Assembly (NCBI GenBank): GCA_037718865.1
Contig: JBBJMP010000029.1
Span: forward strand, 9,905 to 73,904
Reading direction: 5' to 3'
Origin: JADCRZ01 sp037718865
Lineage (GTDB): Bacteria; Bacteroidota; Bacteroidia; Chitinophagales; Chitinophagaceae
DNA length: 64,000 bases
The position numbers and the translations under genes are program-made. Positions 25,466 through 35,552 of the stretch are shown piece after piece. Below the pieces are notes generated by a model, which saw only the letters and a list, made by a program, of their open reading frames with translations, did no database searches and had not been told where the DNA came from. Each line of letters starts with the position of its first letter. Position 1 is the stretch's first letter.

Positions 25466-26899
25466 ATGACCGAACTACAATTCACCGCCCTCCTCCCCTA
25501 CACCATGCTGGCCGCAGCCTCCATGATCGTGATCCTGCTTATTGCCTTTCGTGCAAGCCATACCGTTATACAGGTTGTAGGCTTCATCCTGATGTGTGCT
25601 GTTATTACTGCATTGCTGAAAGTAAGGGAACTGTTGCCGGTTTCTATATTACCTTTATTCGAGATTGACGGATTTGCCTTGTTGTTTACAGGCCTGATCA
25701 TTTTTTCCGTATTATTCATCGGGTTGTTTTCTTATATATATTTTGAAGAAAGGGAAGAAAATCCCAAAGAATATTACATTCTTCTTTTCCTGGCCACCCT
25801 CGGAGCAGCCATCCTGACCATCAGCCGCCACTTTATCTCTTTATTTATCGGGCTTGAAATATTAAGTGTCAGCCTGTACGGGTTGATCGCTTATTTACGC
25901 AATCGGAACAACGCCGTTGAAGCCGGCATGAAATACCTGATGCTTGCCGCTTTGTCTTCTTCCTTCCTGTTATTCGGCATGGCGTTGATCTATATGGACA
26001 CGGGCAGCATGGAATTCGCCGGTATTGCCCAAAAGACCATTAATGCTCCCACTTCATCCGTATTATTCATGCTGGGTATTGGGATCATCATTGTTGCCGT
26101 AGGCTTTAAGCTGGCCCTTGTTCCTTTCCATCTCTGGGCCGCCGATGTATACCAGGGCGCACCGGTACCCGTTACCGCTTTTATCGCTACGGTTTCCAAG
26201 ATAGGCGTGTTTGCAGTATTGATCCGTTTTTCATTAGCCATTAACCTGCACCGTTATCCGCTCGTCATAACCGTGTTTTCAATCATTGCAATTGTATCGA
26301 TGGTATTTGGAAATCTCCTGGCATTGCGGCAGCAGAACATAAAACGACTTCTTGCTTATTCCTCTATCTCGCATTTTGGCTATTTGCTGGTGGCCTTCCT
26401 GCCTGGAAACACAGCAGGCGTCGAGGCAGGCATATTTTATCTCCTTTCCTATTCGATAACCTTGCTAACCGCTTTCGGCATCATCACATTATTATCTACA
26501 GCCAGTAAAGACGCAGAGGATCTGAGTGTTTACCGGGGATTGTTTTGGAAGAACCCACTACTGGCAGGTCTTTTAACCATCGCCCTGTTCTCCCTGGCCG
26601 GCATTCCGCTGACTGCCGGTTTCCTGGCAAAGTTTTTTGTGCTTACCACAGGGGTGCAGCAACAGATGTGGCTGCCGGTTGCCGTTTTAGTGCTGACCAG
26701 CGTTATCGGCTTGTACTATTACCTTCGTATCATTACCACCTTGTTTACAGATTCAGGGTCAATACAAACCAAAGACAAATCACTGCATCCATTTTTTTAT
26801 GTTGCCACCTATGCCTCACTGATCGTTCTGGTGATTCTGCTGTGCTGGCTGGGTGTTTTTCCCGGAATGGTTGTAGAGACTGTCAGGCAGCTTCTTTAA
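25466..26899 (+). CDS. nuoN: NADH-quinone oxidoreductase subunit N
   Basis: 477 residues from the ATG at 25466 (MTELQFTALL); an upstream ATG at 25397 would translate the short-repeat block and is unlikely. Third antiporter-like subunit with about 14 helices, including 'FKLALVPFHLWAADVYQGAPVPVTAFIATVSKIG' and 'NIKRLLAYSSISHFGYLLVAF'. Last gene of the nuo operon; followed by a CCGCAGATTCGCAGATT repeat. Confidence 0.96.
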   Translation: MTELQFTALLPYTMLAAASMIVILLIAFRASHTVIQVVGFILMCAVITALLKVRELLPVSILPLFEIDGFALLFTGLIIFSVLFIGLFSYIYFEEREENPKEYYILLFLATLGAAILTISRHFISLFIGLEILSVSLYGLIAYLRNRNNAVEAGMKYLMLAALSSSFLLFGMALIYMDTGSMEFAGIAQKTINAPTSSVLFMLGIGIIIVAVGFKLALVPFHLWAADVYQGAPVPVTAFIATVSKIGVFAVLIRFSLAINLHRYPLVITVFSIIAIVSMVFGNLLALRQQNIKRLLAYSSISHFGYLLVAFLPGNTAGVEAGIFYLLSYSITLLTAFGIITLLSTASKDAEDLSVYRGLFWKNPLLAGLLTIALFSLAGIPLTAGFLAKFFVLTTGVQQQMWLPVAVLVLTSVIGLYYYLRIITTLFTDSGSIQTKDKSLHPFFYVATYASLIVLVILLCWLGVFPGMVVETVRQLL

Positions 26900-26940
26900 A
26901 ATGCCGCAGATTCGCAGATTTCCTTTAACAAATAACCAGC

Positions 26941-27771
26941 ATGTTATTGAGAAAAACCTATTATTTACTTAGTCCGCGGATGAGAAGAGTTGTCAGAAGG
27001 ATTTGGTTTTTCCCTACTGATGTATATGAATCGGTCCTGGGTAAAAGAAATATGCTGGTTCCCCCCAAGGGATTAATATTTACGGGTAAGGGCGACTTTA
27101 CAAACATTGGTGACAAACTGCTGCAGCATTTTAAAAAATTATGCGACCTTAAACCCGGAGACAGGGTTTTGGATATTGGATGCGGGATTGGAAGGATTGC
27201 AAGGCCACTAACCAATTATTTAAGTAAAGATGGATCTTATTTTGGTTTTGATATCGTCGGAATGGGCATAAGGTGGTGCCTGCGTAGTTACAAAGGGTTT
27301 TATAATTTTCACTTTCAACATATACCCCTTAAGAACGATCTTTATAATTTGTCTACAGAGAACAAAGCTTCCCAATTAACCTTTCCTTATACGGATGAAT
27401 ATTTTGACCTTGCTGTTGTGATATCGGTTTTTACCCACATGCAGGAAGCTGATGTTAAAAGATACCTCTCGGAAGTATCTAGGGTTTTAAAACCCGGCAA
27501 ATGCTGCTTTTGCACCTTGTTCCTGATTACCGAAGAAACAGATGAGTACCTCAGGAACAGCGAAAATCCTTTATTTTCCTTTCGCTATGATCATTTTTTT
27601 TTGCATGACGCCAGGGTCAAGGATGCTAATATTGCATATAGATATGAATGGGTTGAAGAAATGATAACATCATCAAATCTCACCATAGATTCATTTTTTC
27701 CAGGATGGTGGGCCGGTAGAAAAGAAGATACTACTTTGGATTTCCAGGATATATTAATTATCAGGAAATAA
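26941..27771 (+). CDS. Class I SAM-dependent methyltransferase
   Basis: 276 residues. The SAM-binding motif I is VLDIGCGIGRIARPL, followed by FGFDIVGMGI (motif II acidic residue). A later 'YFDLAVVISVFTHMQEADVKRYLSEVSRVLKPG' covers motifs IV-VI of Methyltransf_11/25 proteins. The substrate is unknown. N-terminal 60 residues are basic and unrelated to the domain. It follows nuoN by 41 bp, across a short repeat, and may or may not be co-transcribed. Confidence 0.88.
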   Translation: MLLRKTYYLLSPRMRRVVRRIWFFPTDVYESVLGKRNMLVPPKGLIFTGKGDFTNIGDKLLQHFKKLCDLKPGDRVLDIGCGIGRIARPLTNYLSKDGSYFGFDIVGMGIRWCLRSYKGFYNFHFQHIPLKNDLYNLSTENKASQLTFPYTDEYFDLAVVISVFTHMQEADVKRYLSEVSRVLKPGKCCFCTLFLITEETDEYLRNSENPLFSFRYDHFFLHDARVKDANIAYRYEWVEEMITSSNLTIDSFFPGWWAGRKEDTTLDFQDILIIRK

Positions 27772-27982
27772 TAGGTTTCATTTACACTTACTGTCTTCCA
27801 TCACATGCTGTCACCATTCAGGGTTAAGAAATCATCATGTTATCGTTGCGGGAATATTAATTTATATAACTTTTCCCGCTAAACGGCATTGCCTTAATGG
27901 TTGGTTAACAAGTGCAGCCTAGCTTCCGGGTTTAAATCTGATGTCTATGTCCCCGATTGAATGACTGGATAAGCTCGATAAA

Positions 27983-28345
27983 ATGATGTTTATTCTTATC
28001 CATCTTGACTCCGACTCCAAATGGCTTGATGTATGGTTACCGCTTCTGAGAAATGCCATAATCTGGATACCTTTATACCTGTTTATTTTGTATTTTGTTT
28101 ATACCCGGAACAAAGAAAGGTCTGGCTGTTTGTTGTATTAAGTCTTGTTTCGTTTACGATAACGGATAGATTGTCAGCCGGGCTCCTTAAGCCCTTAAGC
28201 CATTGTTTGAACGCCCCCGGCCTTGCTTCGACGAAGCCCTGCAACCTGTGTTGAGGCATCTGGTAGACTGTGGAGGGATGTATCTCTTCTGTCTTCACAT
28301 GCGGCAAATCACTTCGAACTGGCAGCCGGCAAGCCTCCATGCCTT
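27983..28345 (+). pseudogene. Decayed PAP2-family phosphatase
   Basis: Reading across frames gives a PAP2 protein start: LIHLDSDSKWLDVWLPLLRN then AIIWIPLYLFILYFVYTRNK. After a frameshift near 28111-28120 comes KVWLFVVLSLVSFTITDRLS and AGLLKPL. After a second near 28201-28215 comes FERPRPCFDEALQPVLRHLV with DCGGMY, the KPL...RPRP site of PAP2 enzymes. A third shift near 28275-28295 precedes the SSH region, which is degraded. At least three lesions and loss of the C-terminal half make it non-functional. The live gene would be a membrane phosphatase acting on lipid phosphates or undecaprenyl pyrophosphate. Confidence 0.75.
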
Positions 28346-28427
28346 TTTAAATATATGCTAACACAATGATCATACTTGATTGACGTTCTGATAACACAAG
28401 ATGAGCAACTTTCCATTTAAATCGTAA

Positions 28428-28604
28428 ATGATGAAACCCCTTAACGAAGCTGTCATTGATTTTCACCAGATCCAGGACATCGTTTATTGGTCTATGAAAT
28501 GGGCCATTTCGCCACATCAACTGCTGAAAGCTTTTTATGCTATAAACACAGCCAGCGTAGCCAAGCTGGAAGAATATCTGCGGTCTGAAGGATTTGCCGT
28601 TTGA
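28428..28604 (+). CDS. DUF3606-like small protein
   Basis: A 58-codon frame (ATG ATG AAA CCC..., stop TGA at 28602-28604). The product has 'QIQDIVYWSMKWAISPHQLLKAFYAINTASVAKLEEYLRSEG', matching the DUF3606 pattern of YW-x-K then a short helix and 'V-x-x-YL'. DUF3606 proteins are small, helical and of unknown role. No neighbour shares its orientation closely. The match is by eye. Confidence 0.6.
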   Translation: MMKPLNEAVIDFHQIQDIVYWSMKWAISPHQLLKAFYAINTASVAKLEEYLRSEGFAV

Positions 28605-28668
28605 ACTATGACGAATCACAAGGAAAAGCCACAGATTCGCTGATTGACTGAACCTGCGGCAAGCTGCG

Positions 28669-31600
28669 TTATTTCTTCAACGACAAAATATAACCCACCA
28701 TCTGTTCGGCATCCTTTTTTGATATCTGCGGATGCGGGCTCATGGGTATTTGTCCCCATACACCACTGCCTCCTTTGATGATCTTATCGGTAAGCATGCC
28801 GGTTGCCCCGGACTGTCCTTTGTATTTTTTGGCAATATCAAGATAAGCCGGTCCTATCTTTTTTTCGTTCACGGCGTGGCAAACCAGACAATCGCTTTTG
28901 GCTATGAGGTTCATTCCGGGATGAGTTCCGGAAGAAGCTTTTGGCGCTGTTGCCGGTTTTTGCTGAGCCGGTTTTTGCTGATACGGTTTTGTTTGAACCG
29001 GAATTTCCTTAGCCGGATTAGCCGTTGAAAATCTCTTCACTACTTTCTTATTTTTTTCAATGATTTCCTTTCCACCTTCAAACCTGATCCAGTTTATGGA
29101 AGCCAGGTTCTTGTTTGGCGCCTCATTTTTTATAAACACAAAATACAGGTCGTGTTTACCACCGGGATCTGATACCGGTGCCTTGATCTCGGCAGGTGTA
29201 TTGCCAGTAGTGGGTGAATAATTAACCGTGCTGATCACCGGGCCCGTCAGTGAGTCGATGTGCACTTCAATGCTGGCACTATGTTCCCGCGACACATAAC
29301 TATAGGTAAGCGAATCAACATCTTTCAGGTCAATTCTCTTCATTACAAAATATGACCTGTGGTTGATGCCGGAAATCCTTCTTCCCTGCCGCTGCGCATT
29401 ATACAATATATCGATATCTGCGGGCAGCATTTTTGAAGGTCTCAGCATAAGAACGGCTCTGCTGGTAAGCGGCGTTATAGCGCCCCCCTTGTCTGTATAG
29501 GACGCAGTTAAAATATACCGTCCGTCATCCGGGGTGCCAACATGTTCGTTGAGCAGAATCGAGCCCTGCGGCGCGAGTTTCACCTCATCCTTTTTTTCTG
29601 AAACCGACAACACATACTTGACGATCTCCGTTGCGTCTTCTTTTGACAATTGCGGATGTGCATTCATGGCATGTTCACCCCACACGCCTCCCCCTCCGGT
29701 GATGACCTTGTTGGCCAGGTAACCAACTGCATTTTTATCATTCTTATATTTCATGGACACATTCATAAACGACGGGCCTACCGACTTGCCGTCTAACTGG
29801 TGGCAGGCTTTGCAATCACTGCCGGCGATCAGGTTTTTTCCCAGGTTATATCCTTCGCTGATCAGCTGGTGCCCGAGGAGAGGTTCGTTGCTAGCTACCT
29901 TGGGAATGTATTTTAGGCTGACTGCTATTTTCTTTTTATCTATAACATCATCTTCGTTGTCGCGTACAGCCACCTCATAATTAAGTGCAGTGCGTTTATT
30001 AAAGAAAAAGGTGCTGTTGGCCGCAGTACTGATGTTTACCAGCGGAAGCGTATTTCCTACTTTTATCTCGACGGTATCGCTGCTGCTTTCTCCCCCCGGA
30101 TCTGTAATTTTCAGCACTGCCTTATAAATGCCATTTGCTGTAAATGTATGCACCGCATTGCGTTCTGTGGAGGCCAGGGTATTTCCATCAAAACGCCATT
30201 CATAACTTAACTTATCGTCTTCATCATAATCATAACTTCTGGCACTGCTCAACGAAACTTTATAAGGGGGCATCCCGATGGTATCATTGGTGGTGACCAT
30301 GGCTACCGGGGCACGGTTGCCGGCATTAAAATCAATGCGAACCAGGCGTGCATCGGTATTATCGATTCCATATACTGAGCCATATTCCAGCATATACATA
30401 ACACCGTCAGGGCCGATCTCCATGTCGACAGGGCGTCGAAAATCACCATTGGTCGCCATGAACCGTTCCATGCGCTTATAATTGCTATTCTCATCCATCC
30501 GCACTGCAAATACCCAGTTGCGCATCCAGTCATAAATGAACCAGGCTTTGTCGAAATAAGCCGGTAACCTAGATGCTGATTGTAAGGAAGTATTATAGTG
30601 ATAAATAGGGCCTCCCATGGCACAACGTCCGCCGTCACCCAGGTGAGGAAATTCTTCCGACCGGTTATAGGCATACCATATCATCGGTTTGTTGGGAGGC
30701 GGAAGATTTTTGATGCCATTATTGTTCGGGGAATTGTTTTCAGGACCGTTTACGGCAAATACGGCGCCTACGGTTTTTGCAGCAAAATCGGAGTCGTGGT
30801 AAGGCTTGGTATCACCGATAAAATACGGCCAGCCAAAATTACCGGCTTTCCTTGCCTGGTTGAATTCATCGTAACCCTTAGGCGCATGCGTGGCATCACG
30901 ACCGGCGTCCGGTCCTACTTCACCCCAGTAGAGAATTGAAGTAGCGGTGTCTACCGCTATACGATAAGGATTGCGGCAACCCATCACATAAATTTCCGGA
31001 CGGGTTCCCATTGTCCCCTTGGCAAACAAATTTCCTTCAGGGATGGTATACGATCCGTCTGCCTCCGGATGAATGCGCAGGATCTTTCCCCGCAGATCGT
31101 TTGGATTGCCTGCGGACCGCTGAGCATCATATACGATTCTTCCTGGCCTTTCATCCAGCGGGGCATAACCGTTGGATTCAAAGGGAACGGTATTGTCGCC
31201 GGTCGAAATAAACAGGTTTTTATGTTTATCCCATGCGAGGGAGCCACCCGTATGAGCACTCACTTCCAGGTCAATGGGAACTTCTATAATTACTTTTTCA
31301 GAAAGGGTATCCAGGTTTCCGTCCCCCATTAACGTAAAGCGGGAAATGTTTTGTTTAAACCGGTCACCTGAAGACGAACTATAGAAAAAATAAATGAAAT
31401 TATTGGTCGTGAAGTCAGGGTCGAGCGTAATGCCGATTAACCCGTTCAGGTATTTGTCTACTGCCTTAGCTGGAAACTTCCGGAGCAGTTTTGTTTGATT
31501 GGCCTTTGGGTCGTACATAAAAAAATTGCCTGAGCGTTCCGTAAAAAACACCCGGCCGTCGGGGGCAACGATCAGTTCCATGGGTTCGTTCAGGTCGTTG

Positions 31601-32457
31601 GAAAGGACCGTTTTCGTAAACCGGTTGTCGTCGGGTGCCCTAACCGAATAGGATTTGGCGTAATTGAGCGGATCTTTGCCGATCGCATACCTGATGCCTT
31701 CCAGTAAATGGCGTAGAAACAAAGAGTCCTTATAACTTTCATTCGTATGGCCAAAACCGGTATAGAATGCCCTGCCTCCATCAAAGGCATGATACCAGGC
31801 AATCGGATGACTGTCGCCATTTTGTCCTCCCTGATACGATGTCTCATCCAGGTTCGCCAGGATTTTGATATCCGGGTTTATATTTTTATAATTATACCAT
31901 TCGTCGGTGCGTTCCCACCGTTCCGGCAAAAAGCTTGTTGACGGATGAGTTTTATCAGTGATCTGAACGACCGCTTTCTGGATCTTTGGATGACTGAGAA
32001 ATTGGGCTCCCAACAGGTTGTTGTACCAGGGCCAGTCGTATTCCGTGTCCGCAGCAGCATGGATACCGGCAAAACCACCGCCCGCCTGAATATACCGTTC
32101 AAAAGCTATCTGTTGATCACCGTTGAGTACATTCATGGTGGTACTTAGAAAAATGACGGCGGCGTAGTGCCTGAGGCTGTCTTCAGTGAAATAACCAGCA
32201 TCAATGGTAGTATCAACCCGGAAGCCATGTTGTTCTCCAAGTTTCAGAATGGCTTCTTTACCTGAAGGAATGGCCTGGTGGTAGTAGCCCTTTGTTTTGC
32301 TGAATACAAGTATACGCGGCGCTTTGACTGCCACAGGAGAATTCTCTGTGACGGCAACCGGAGCTGCCGGCGTCTTTTTACTGATACAGGCATGGAAGAC
32401 CAGGAATGCAATGGCAATAGTAGAAACGGCAAGCAATAATTTTTTACCTGAGAACAT
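28669..32457 (-). CDS. ThuA / sugar dehydrogenase / cytochrome c multidomain lipoprotein
   Basis: 1262 residues with a lipoprotein signal (cysteine 24 in VFHACISKK). Domain order: ThuA-like (about 48-265, RILVFSKTKGYYHQ, HAAADTEYDW); beta-propeller of the glucose/sorbosone dehydrogenase family (about 275-710, 'MELIVAPDGRVFFTER', 'CRNPYRIAVDT'); PKD-type domain (about 715-800); cytochrome c with CKACH near 880; a carbohydrate-binding CBM6-like region (about 980-1130); a proline/glutamine/lysine-rich linker; and a second cytochrome c with CLVCH near 1190. This suggests periplasmic or surface sugar oxidation with electrons passed to haem. Two haems in one chain with a propeller between are striking. 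No SusC/D partner is adjacent. Confidence 0.9.
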   Translation of the reverse strand: MFSGKKLLLAVSTIAIAFLVFHACISKKTPAAPVAVTENSPVAVKAPRILVFSKTKGYYHQAIPSGKEAILKLGEQHGFRVDTTIDAGYFTEDSLRHYAAVIFLSTTMNVLNGDQQIAFERYIQAGGGFAGIHAAADTEYDWPWYNNLLGAQFLSHPKIQKAVVQITDKTHPSTSFLPERWERTDEWYNYKNINPDIKILANLDETSYQGGQNGDSHPIAWYHAFDGGRAFYTGFGHTNESYKDSLFLRHLLEGIRYAIGKDPLNYAKSYSVRAPDDNRFTKTVLSNDLNEPMELIVAPDGRVFFTERSGNFFMYDPKANQTKLLRKFPAKAVDKYLNGLIGITLDPDFTTNNFIYFFYSSSSGDRFKQNISRFTLMGDGNLDTLSEKVIIEVPIDLEVSAHTGGSLAWDKHKNLFISTGDNTVPFESNGYAPLDERPGRIVYDAQRSAGNPNDLRGKILRIHPEADGSYTIPEGNLFAKGTMGTRPEIYVMGCRNPYRIAVDTATSILYWGEVGPDAGRDATHAPKGYDEFNQARKAGNFGWPYFIGDTKPYHDSDFAAKTVGAVFAVNGPENNSPNNNGIKNLPPPNKPMIWYAYNRSEEFPHLGDGGRCAMGGPIYHYNTSLQSASRLPAYFDKAWFIYDWMRNWVFAVRMDENSNYKRMERFMATNGDFRRPVDMEIGPDGVMYMLEYGSVYGIDNTDARLVRIDFNAGNRAPVAMVTTNDTIGMPPYKVSLSSARSYDYDEDDKLSYEWRFDGNTLASTERNAVHTFTANGIYKAVLKITDPGGESSSDTVEIKVGNTLPLVNISTAANSTFFFNKRTALNYEVAVRDNEDDVIDKKKIAVSLKYIPKVASNEPLLGHQLISEGYNLGKNLIAGSDCKACHQLDGKSVGPSFMNVSMKYKNDKNAVGYLANKVITGGGGVWGEHAMNAHPQLSKEDATEIVKYVLSVSEKKDEVKLAPQGSILLNEHVGTPDDGRYILTASYTDKGGAITPLTSRAVLMLRPSKMLPADIDILYNAQRQGRRISGINHRSYFVMKRIDLKDVDSLTYSYVSREHSASIEVHIDSLTGPVISTVNYSPTTGNTPAEIKAPVSDPGGKHDLYFVFIKNEAPNKNLASINWIRFEGGKEIIEKNKKVVKRFSTANPAKEIPVQTKPYQQKPAQQKPATAPKASSGTHPGMNLIAKSDCLVCHAVNEKKIGPAYLDIAKKYKGQSGATGMLTDKIIKGGSGVWGQIPMSPHPQISKKDAEQMVGYILSLKK

Positions 32458-32700
32458 ATAGCAAGAAAATTAAGTATATAATAACTGTGAAATTTAAAGC
32501 AATTCGCTTAATTCATCAAAATTTTTCCAAAATGCTCTTGCACTATTTTACATTTTTATCGGTTGCAACCAATCTCTTGCAATTTTTACCGAAATGTTTA
32601 ACTTTAGGATATAATATCCACCTTCTTATTCATACCACGTACTCTCTGCTAAAAAGTGACACCCGTAGTTTATAAAAAAGACCTTTCAACGTACATAATT

Positions 32701-32925
32701 ATGATATTATCGACTGAAAACCGTAAAAGACTATTTATTGTGCTAGCCACCTTTGGGCTATTCTATGCTTCAGCCTTATCGTATGACCTGATTAAAAACT
32801 GGGATTCCGTAAGCAATTTCAAATTGCTAATGTGGCCACTTCAAATTATTTCCTGGTTGGTACTGATTGTTATTTTCTATCAGCAATACAAAAATTCAAA
32901 GCCGAATCAATCAAGGAACGGTTGA
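32701..32925 (+). CDS. Small two-helix membrane protein
   Basis: 74 residues from the ATG at 32701 (MILSTENRKR). It has two hydrophobic segments (LFIVLATFGLFYASALSYDL and LLMWPLQIISWLVLIVIFYQ) and a polar tail. No family recognised. It starts after a 243-bp gap that must hold promoters for it and for the divergent ThuA gene; no clear element was found there. The next gene begins 43 bp later on the same strand. Confidence 0.6.
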   Translation: MILSTENRKRLFIVLATFGLFYASALSYDLIKNWDSVSNFKLLMWPLQIISWLVLIVIFYQQYKNSKPNQSRNG

Positions 32926-32968
32926 AATTTTCCGTAGTTTAATTGTTTATCTCACCAAAAAAATTTCC

Positions 32969-34861
32969 ATGAAATTTTCCTTAGCCCTGCTGCTGTTTAT
33001 CTCGAGCTCAGTTACCGTTAATGCCCAAACCCTGATAAAAGATTCCCTGTTCATGCGTGAGCATTATGACAAGTTTGAGCATCAGTTGCCTATGAGGGAT
33101 GGCATCAGGCTATTTACTGTCGTTTACCTGCCAAAGGACAAAACAAAAACCTACCCCATTTTACTGAATAGAACTTGTTACAATGCTTCAGGTTACGCAG
33201 ATTATAAAACCTTCGGACACCCGTCGCGCTTCCTGGTTGAAGACGGTTACATACTGGCTTTCCAGGACGTCAGGGGGCGGTACATGAGTGAAGGTGCATT
33301 TAATAATATGACACCTAATATCAAAGGCAACGATCCAAAAAATAAAAAGGATATAGATGAAAGCTCGGATACCTGGGACAGTATTGACTGGATGATCAAA
33401 AATCTGAAAGGAAACAATGGACGTGTGGGTATCTATAGTATTTCTTATCCTGGCTTTTATACGGCTGCAGCCCTACCAGATGCGCATCCTGCGCTAAAGG
33501 CGTGTTCTCCACAGGCACCAATTTCAGATTTTTTCTTTGATGATTTTCACCATATGGGAGCCTTTCTGCAAAGTTATACCGCAGCCTTCGCCGTCTTCGG
33601 ATACCAGAAAAAAGAGCAAACGAAGGCCGACTGGTTCACGGAACCAATGAGACGTTTTTACAACAATCCCGCAAGGGATGCTTATGATTTTCATTTAAAG
33701 ATGGGACCCCTGAAAAACATCACCGAAAAATACCAGTCCGATAATTTTTTCTGGCAACAGGTGATCGATCATCCGAACTATGATACATTCTGGCAAAAAA
33801 GAAGCCTCCTGCCCCACCTCAATAATATTAAACCTGCTGTGTTGACTGTCGGCGGTTGGTTTGATGCAGAAGATCTTTACGGGCCGCTGCAAATTTACAA
33901 GACCATCGAAAAAACAACACCCAATGCAAAGAACACTATCGTTATGGGGCCCTGGGGTCATGGTGACTGGTCACATGAGGCCGGCAGGAGCACGCACAAT
34001 CATATTTATTTCGGAGACAGCATTTCCACTTTTTATCAGAGAGAGATTGAACGCAGATTCTTTGCGCATTATTTGAAAGACGAAGGGAAAGCAGACTTAC
34101 CCGAAGCGTATATGTTTGACACCGGTAAAAAAGAATGGCGGAAATTTGCTCAATGGCCTCCACGGGAATTACCTACCGTTAAATTATATTTTGGTGAGAA
34201 CGGAAAGTTATCGGTAAGTAAACCACTTGATGAAAAGGCGGTTTTCGAATACACGAGCGATCCTGCAAAGCCGGTACCTTATACCTCGCAGACCGAGGGC
34301 TTAACGTTTACTCCCCGCAGGTTCATGAGCGATGATCAGCGGCATGCATCAAGGCGGCCCGATGTGTTGACCTTTGAAACGGATTCATTAACAGAAGAGA
34401 TTACCGTTGCCGGTGAAATCATAGCTAAACTGAAAGTGGCGATCACGGGTACTGATGCCGATCTTATTGTAAAGCTGATCGATGTGTACCCGCCCAATCA
34501 CGCGGGTTATGAGCATAATCCGAAAAACATTGTAATGGGCGGATATCAGCAACTGGTGCGCAGTGAAGTATTCCGCGGAAGATTCCGGGAAAGTTTTGAG
34601 AAGCCAAAGCCGTTTACGCCAAACCAAATAACGGATGTGAATGTTCCTTTACAGGATGTGTTGCACACATTTAAAAAGGGACATAAGATCATGATACAGA
34701 TACATAGTACCTGGTTTCCATACATTGACCGGAACCCGCAGAAGTATGTTGAAAATATTTACAAAGCCGAGCAGGCAGATTTTATCAAATCAAGCATTAA
34801 AGTCTACGGCTCATCCGTCATCGAAGCGGGAGGCCGGCAGCAGGTAAAGAACGTATTCTAA
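32969..34861 (+). CDS. CocE/NonD (X-Pro dipeptidyl-peptidase S15) family hydrolase
   Basis: 630 residues from the ATG at 32969, which gives a good signal peptide (KFSLALLLFISSSVTVNAQ). An alpha/beta hydrolase follows, with the nucleophile elbow SISYPGF in 'GIYSISYPGFYTAAALPDAHPAL', the family's 'ILNRTCYNA' and 'AFQDVRGRYMSEG' stretches, and a C-terminal jelly-roll domain (from about 'RPDVLTFETDSLTEEITVAGEI'). Family members hydrolyse ester or amide bonds of acyl compounds; substrate here unknown. Exported. An upstream start at 32867 would overlap the preceding gene and lose the signal peptide. Confidence 0.92.
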   Translation: MKFSLALLLFISSSVTVNAQTLIKDSLFMREHYDKFEHQLPMRDGIRLFTVVYLPKDKTKTYPILLNRTCYNASGYADYKTFGHPSRFLVEDGYILAFQDVRGRYMSEGAFNNMTPNIKGNDPKNKKDIDESSDTWDSIDWMIKNLKGNNGRVGIYSISYPGFYTAAALPDAHPALKACSPQAPISDFFFDDFHHMGAFLQSYTAAFAVFGYQKKEQTKADWFTEPMRRFYNNPARDAYDFHLKMGPLKNITEKYQSDNFFWQQVIDHPNYDTFWQKRSLLPHLNNIKPAVLTVGGWFDAEDLYGPLQIYKTIEKTTPNAKNTIVMGPWGHGDWSHEAGRSTHNHIYFGDSISTFYQREIERRFFAHYLKDEGKADLPEAYMFDTGKKEWRKFAQWPPRELPTVKLYFGENGKLSVSKPLDEKAVFEYTSDPAKPVPYTSQTEGLTFTPRRFMSDDQRHASRRPDVLTFETDSLTEEITVAGEIIAKLKVAITGTDADLIVKLIDVYPPNHAGYEHNPKNIVMGGYQQLVRSEVFRGRFRESFEKPKPFTPNQITDVNVPLQDVLHTFKKGHKIMIQIHSTWFPYIDRNPQKYVENIYKAEQADFIKSSIKVYGSSVIEAGGRQQVKNVF

Positions 34862-34874
34862 AATCAAATCCCCT

Positions 34875-34904
34875 AATCTGCGGCAACAAAATGAGCCGCA
34901 GATT
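34875..34904. terminator. Hairpin between converging genes
   Basis: AATCTGCGGC (34875-34884) and GCCGCAGATT (34895-34904) form a perfect 10-bp stem with a 10-base loop. It lies between the ends of two converging genes (34861 and 34924), the usual place for a bidirectional terminator, but only an AT-rich tail (ATTATTTTGT) follows and no clean T-tract. The arm sequence is the same CCGCAGATT short repeat seen after nuoN. Confidence 0.4.
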
Positions 34905-34923
34905 CGCAGATTATTTTGTAATA

Positions 34924-35440
34924 CTATTTTCGTGTAAAGTCTGCTTCAAAATCAACAGTTCGAGAAGCGTCCGGGAAGGGTTTTAGCGATGCTTTCAGGT
35001 GCCAGGTATTATTGTTTTTCTTCTGACCCTCGATGAAACCACCTTTTATAAGTACTGGCCCGCGCAGGGCACAAAAACAAGCGTAATTAATCAACGCTTT
35101 TGCCGCTCTCAGATCAGCGCTGTCTTTTAGCAGAAACGAGTTTGCATTGCCGGGTATTTCAAAAACAATGATCCTTGATCCTTCATCATCAGCAAGCTGT
35201 GGGCAGTCTTTAAATTCAAGGGTATAGTTGAAAACAGTTTTATCGCCTTCTTTTATCATATAAGAATAATACTCAAATGTAGTGTCAGGCACATTGTATA
35301 CGCTGGAGATCTATTTGCCTGGCAGACTGGTAAGTGTATACGTTTTTTTCTGGCTCGCAGCGCATATCGTTACCGTTGTCTGATTTCTTACAACCGGAAG
35401 CTGCCATTAAAATGATTAGTAAAATACAGAAGCTTCTCAT
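34924..35440 (-). pseudogene. Frameshifted small lipoprotein
   Basis: From the ATG complementary to 35438-35440 the sequence encodes a lipoprotein signal (MRSFCILLIILMAASGCKKS) but stops at a TGA after about 50 residues. A second frame of 122 residues (from MPDTTFEYYSYM) continues the body. One single-base shift around 35295-35330 joins the two, giving a protein near 170 residues. Either a pseudogene or a sequencing error. No family recognised. Confidence 0.6.
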
Positions 35441-35552
35441 ATAGACGCTGACAAGACTTTTCGAAAGAACGTTGCCTTACAAATATATCTAAAATAGCAT
35501 AACTATTATAGTAATCAATATTCATTTTTTTCTCAAATTTCTTTATGTAAAG

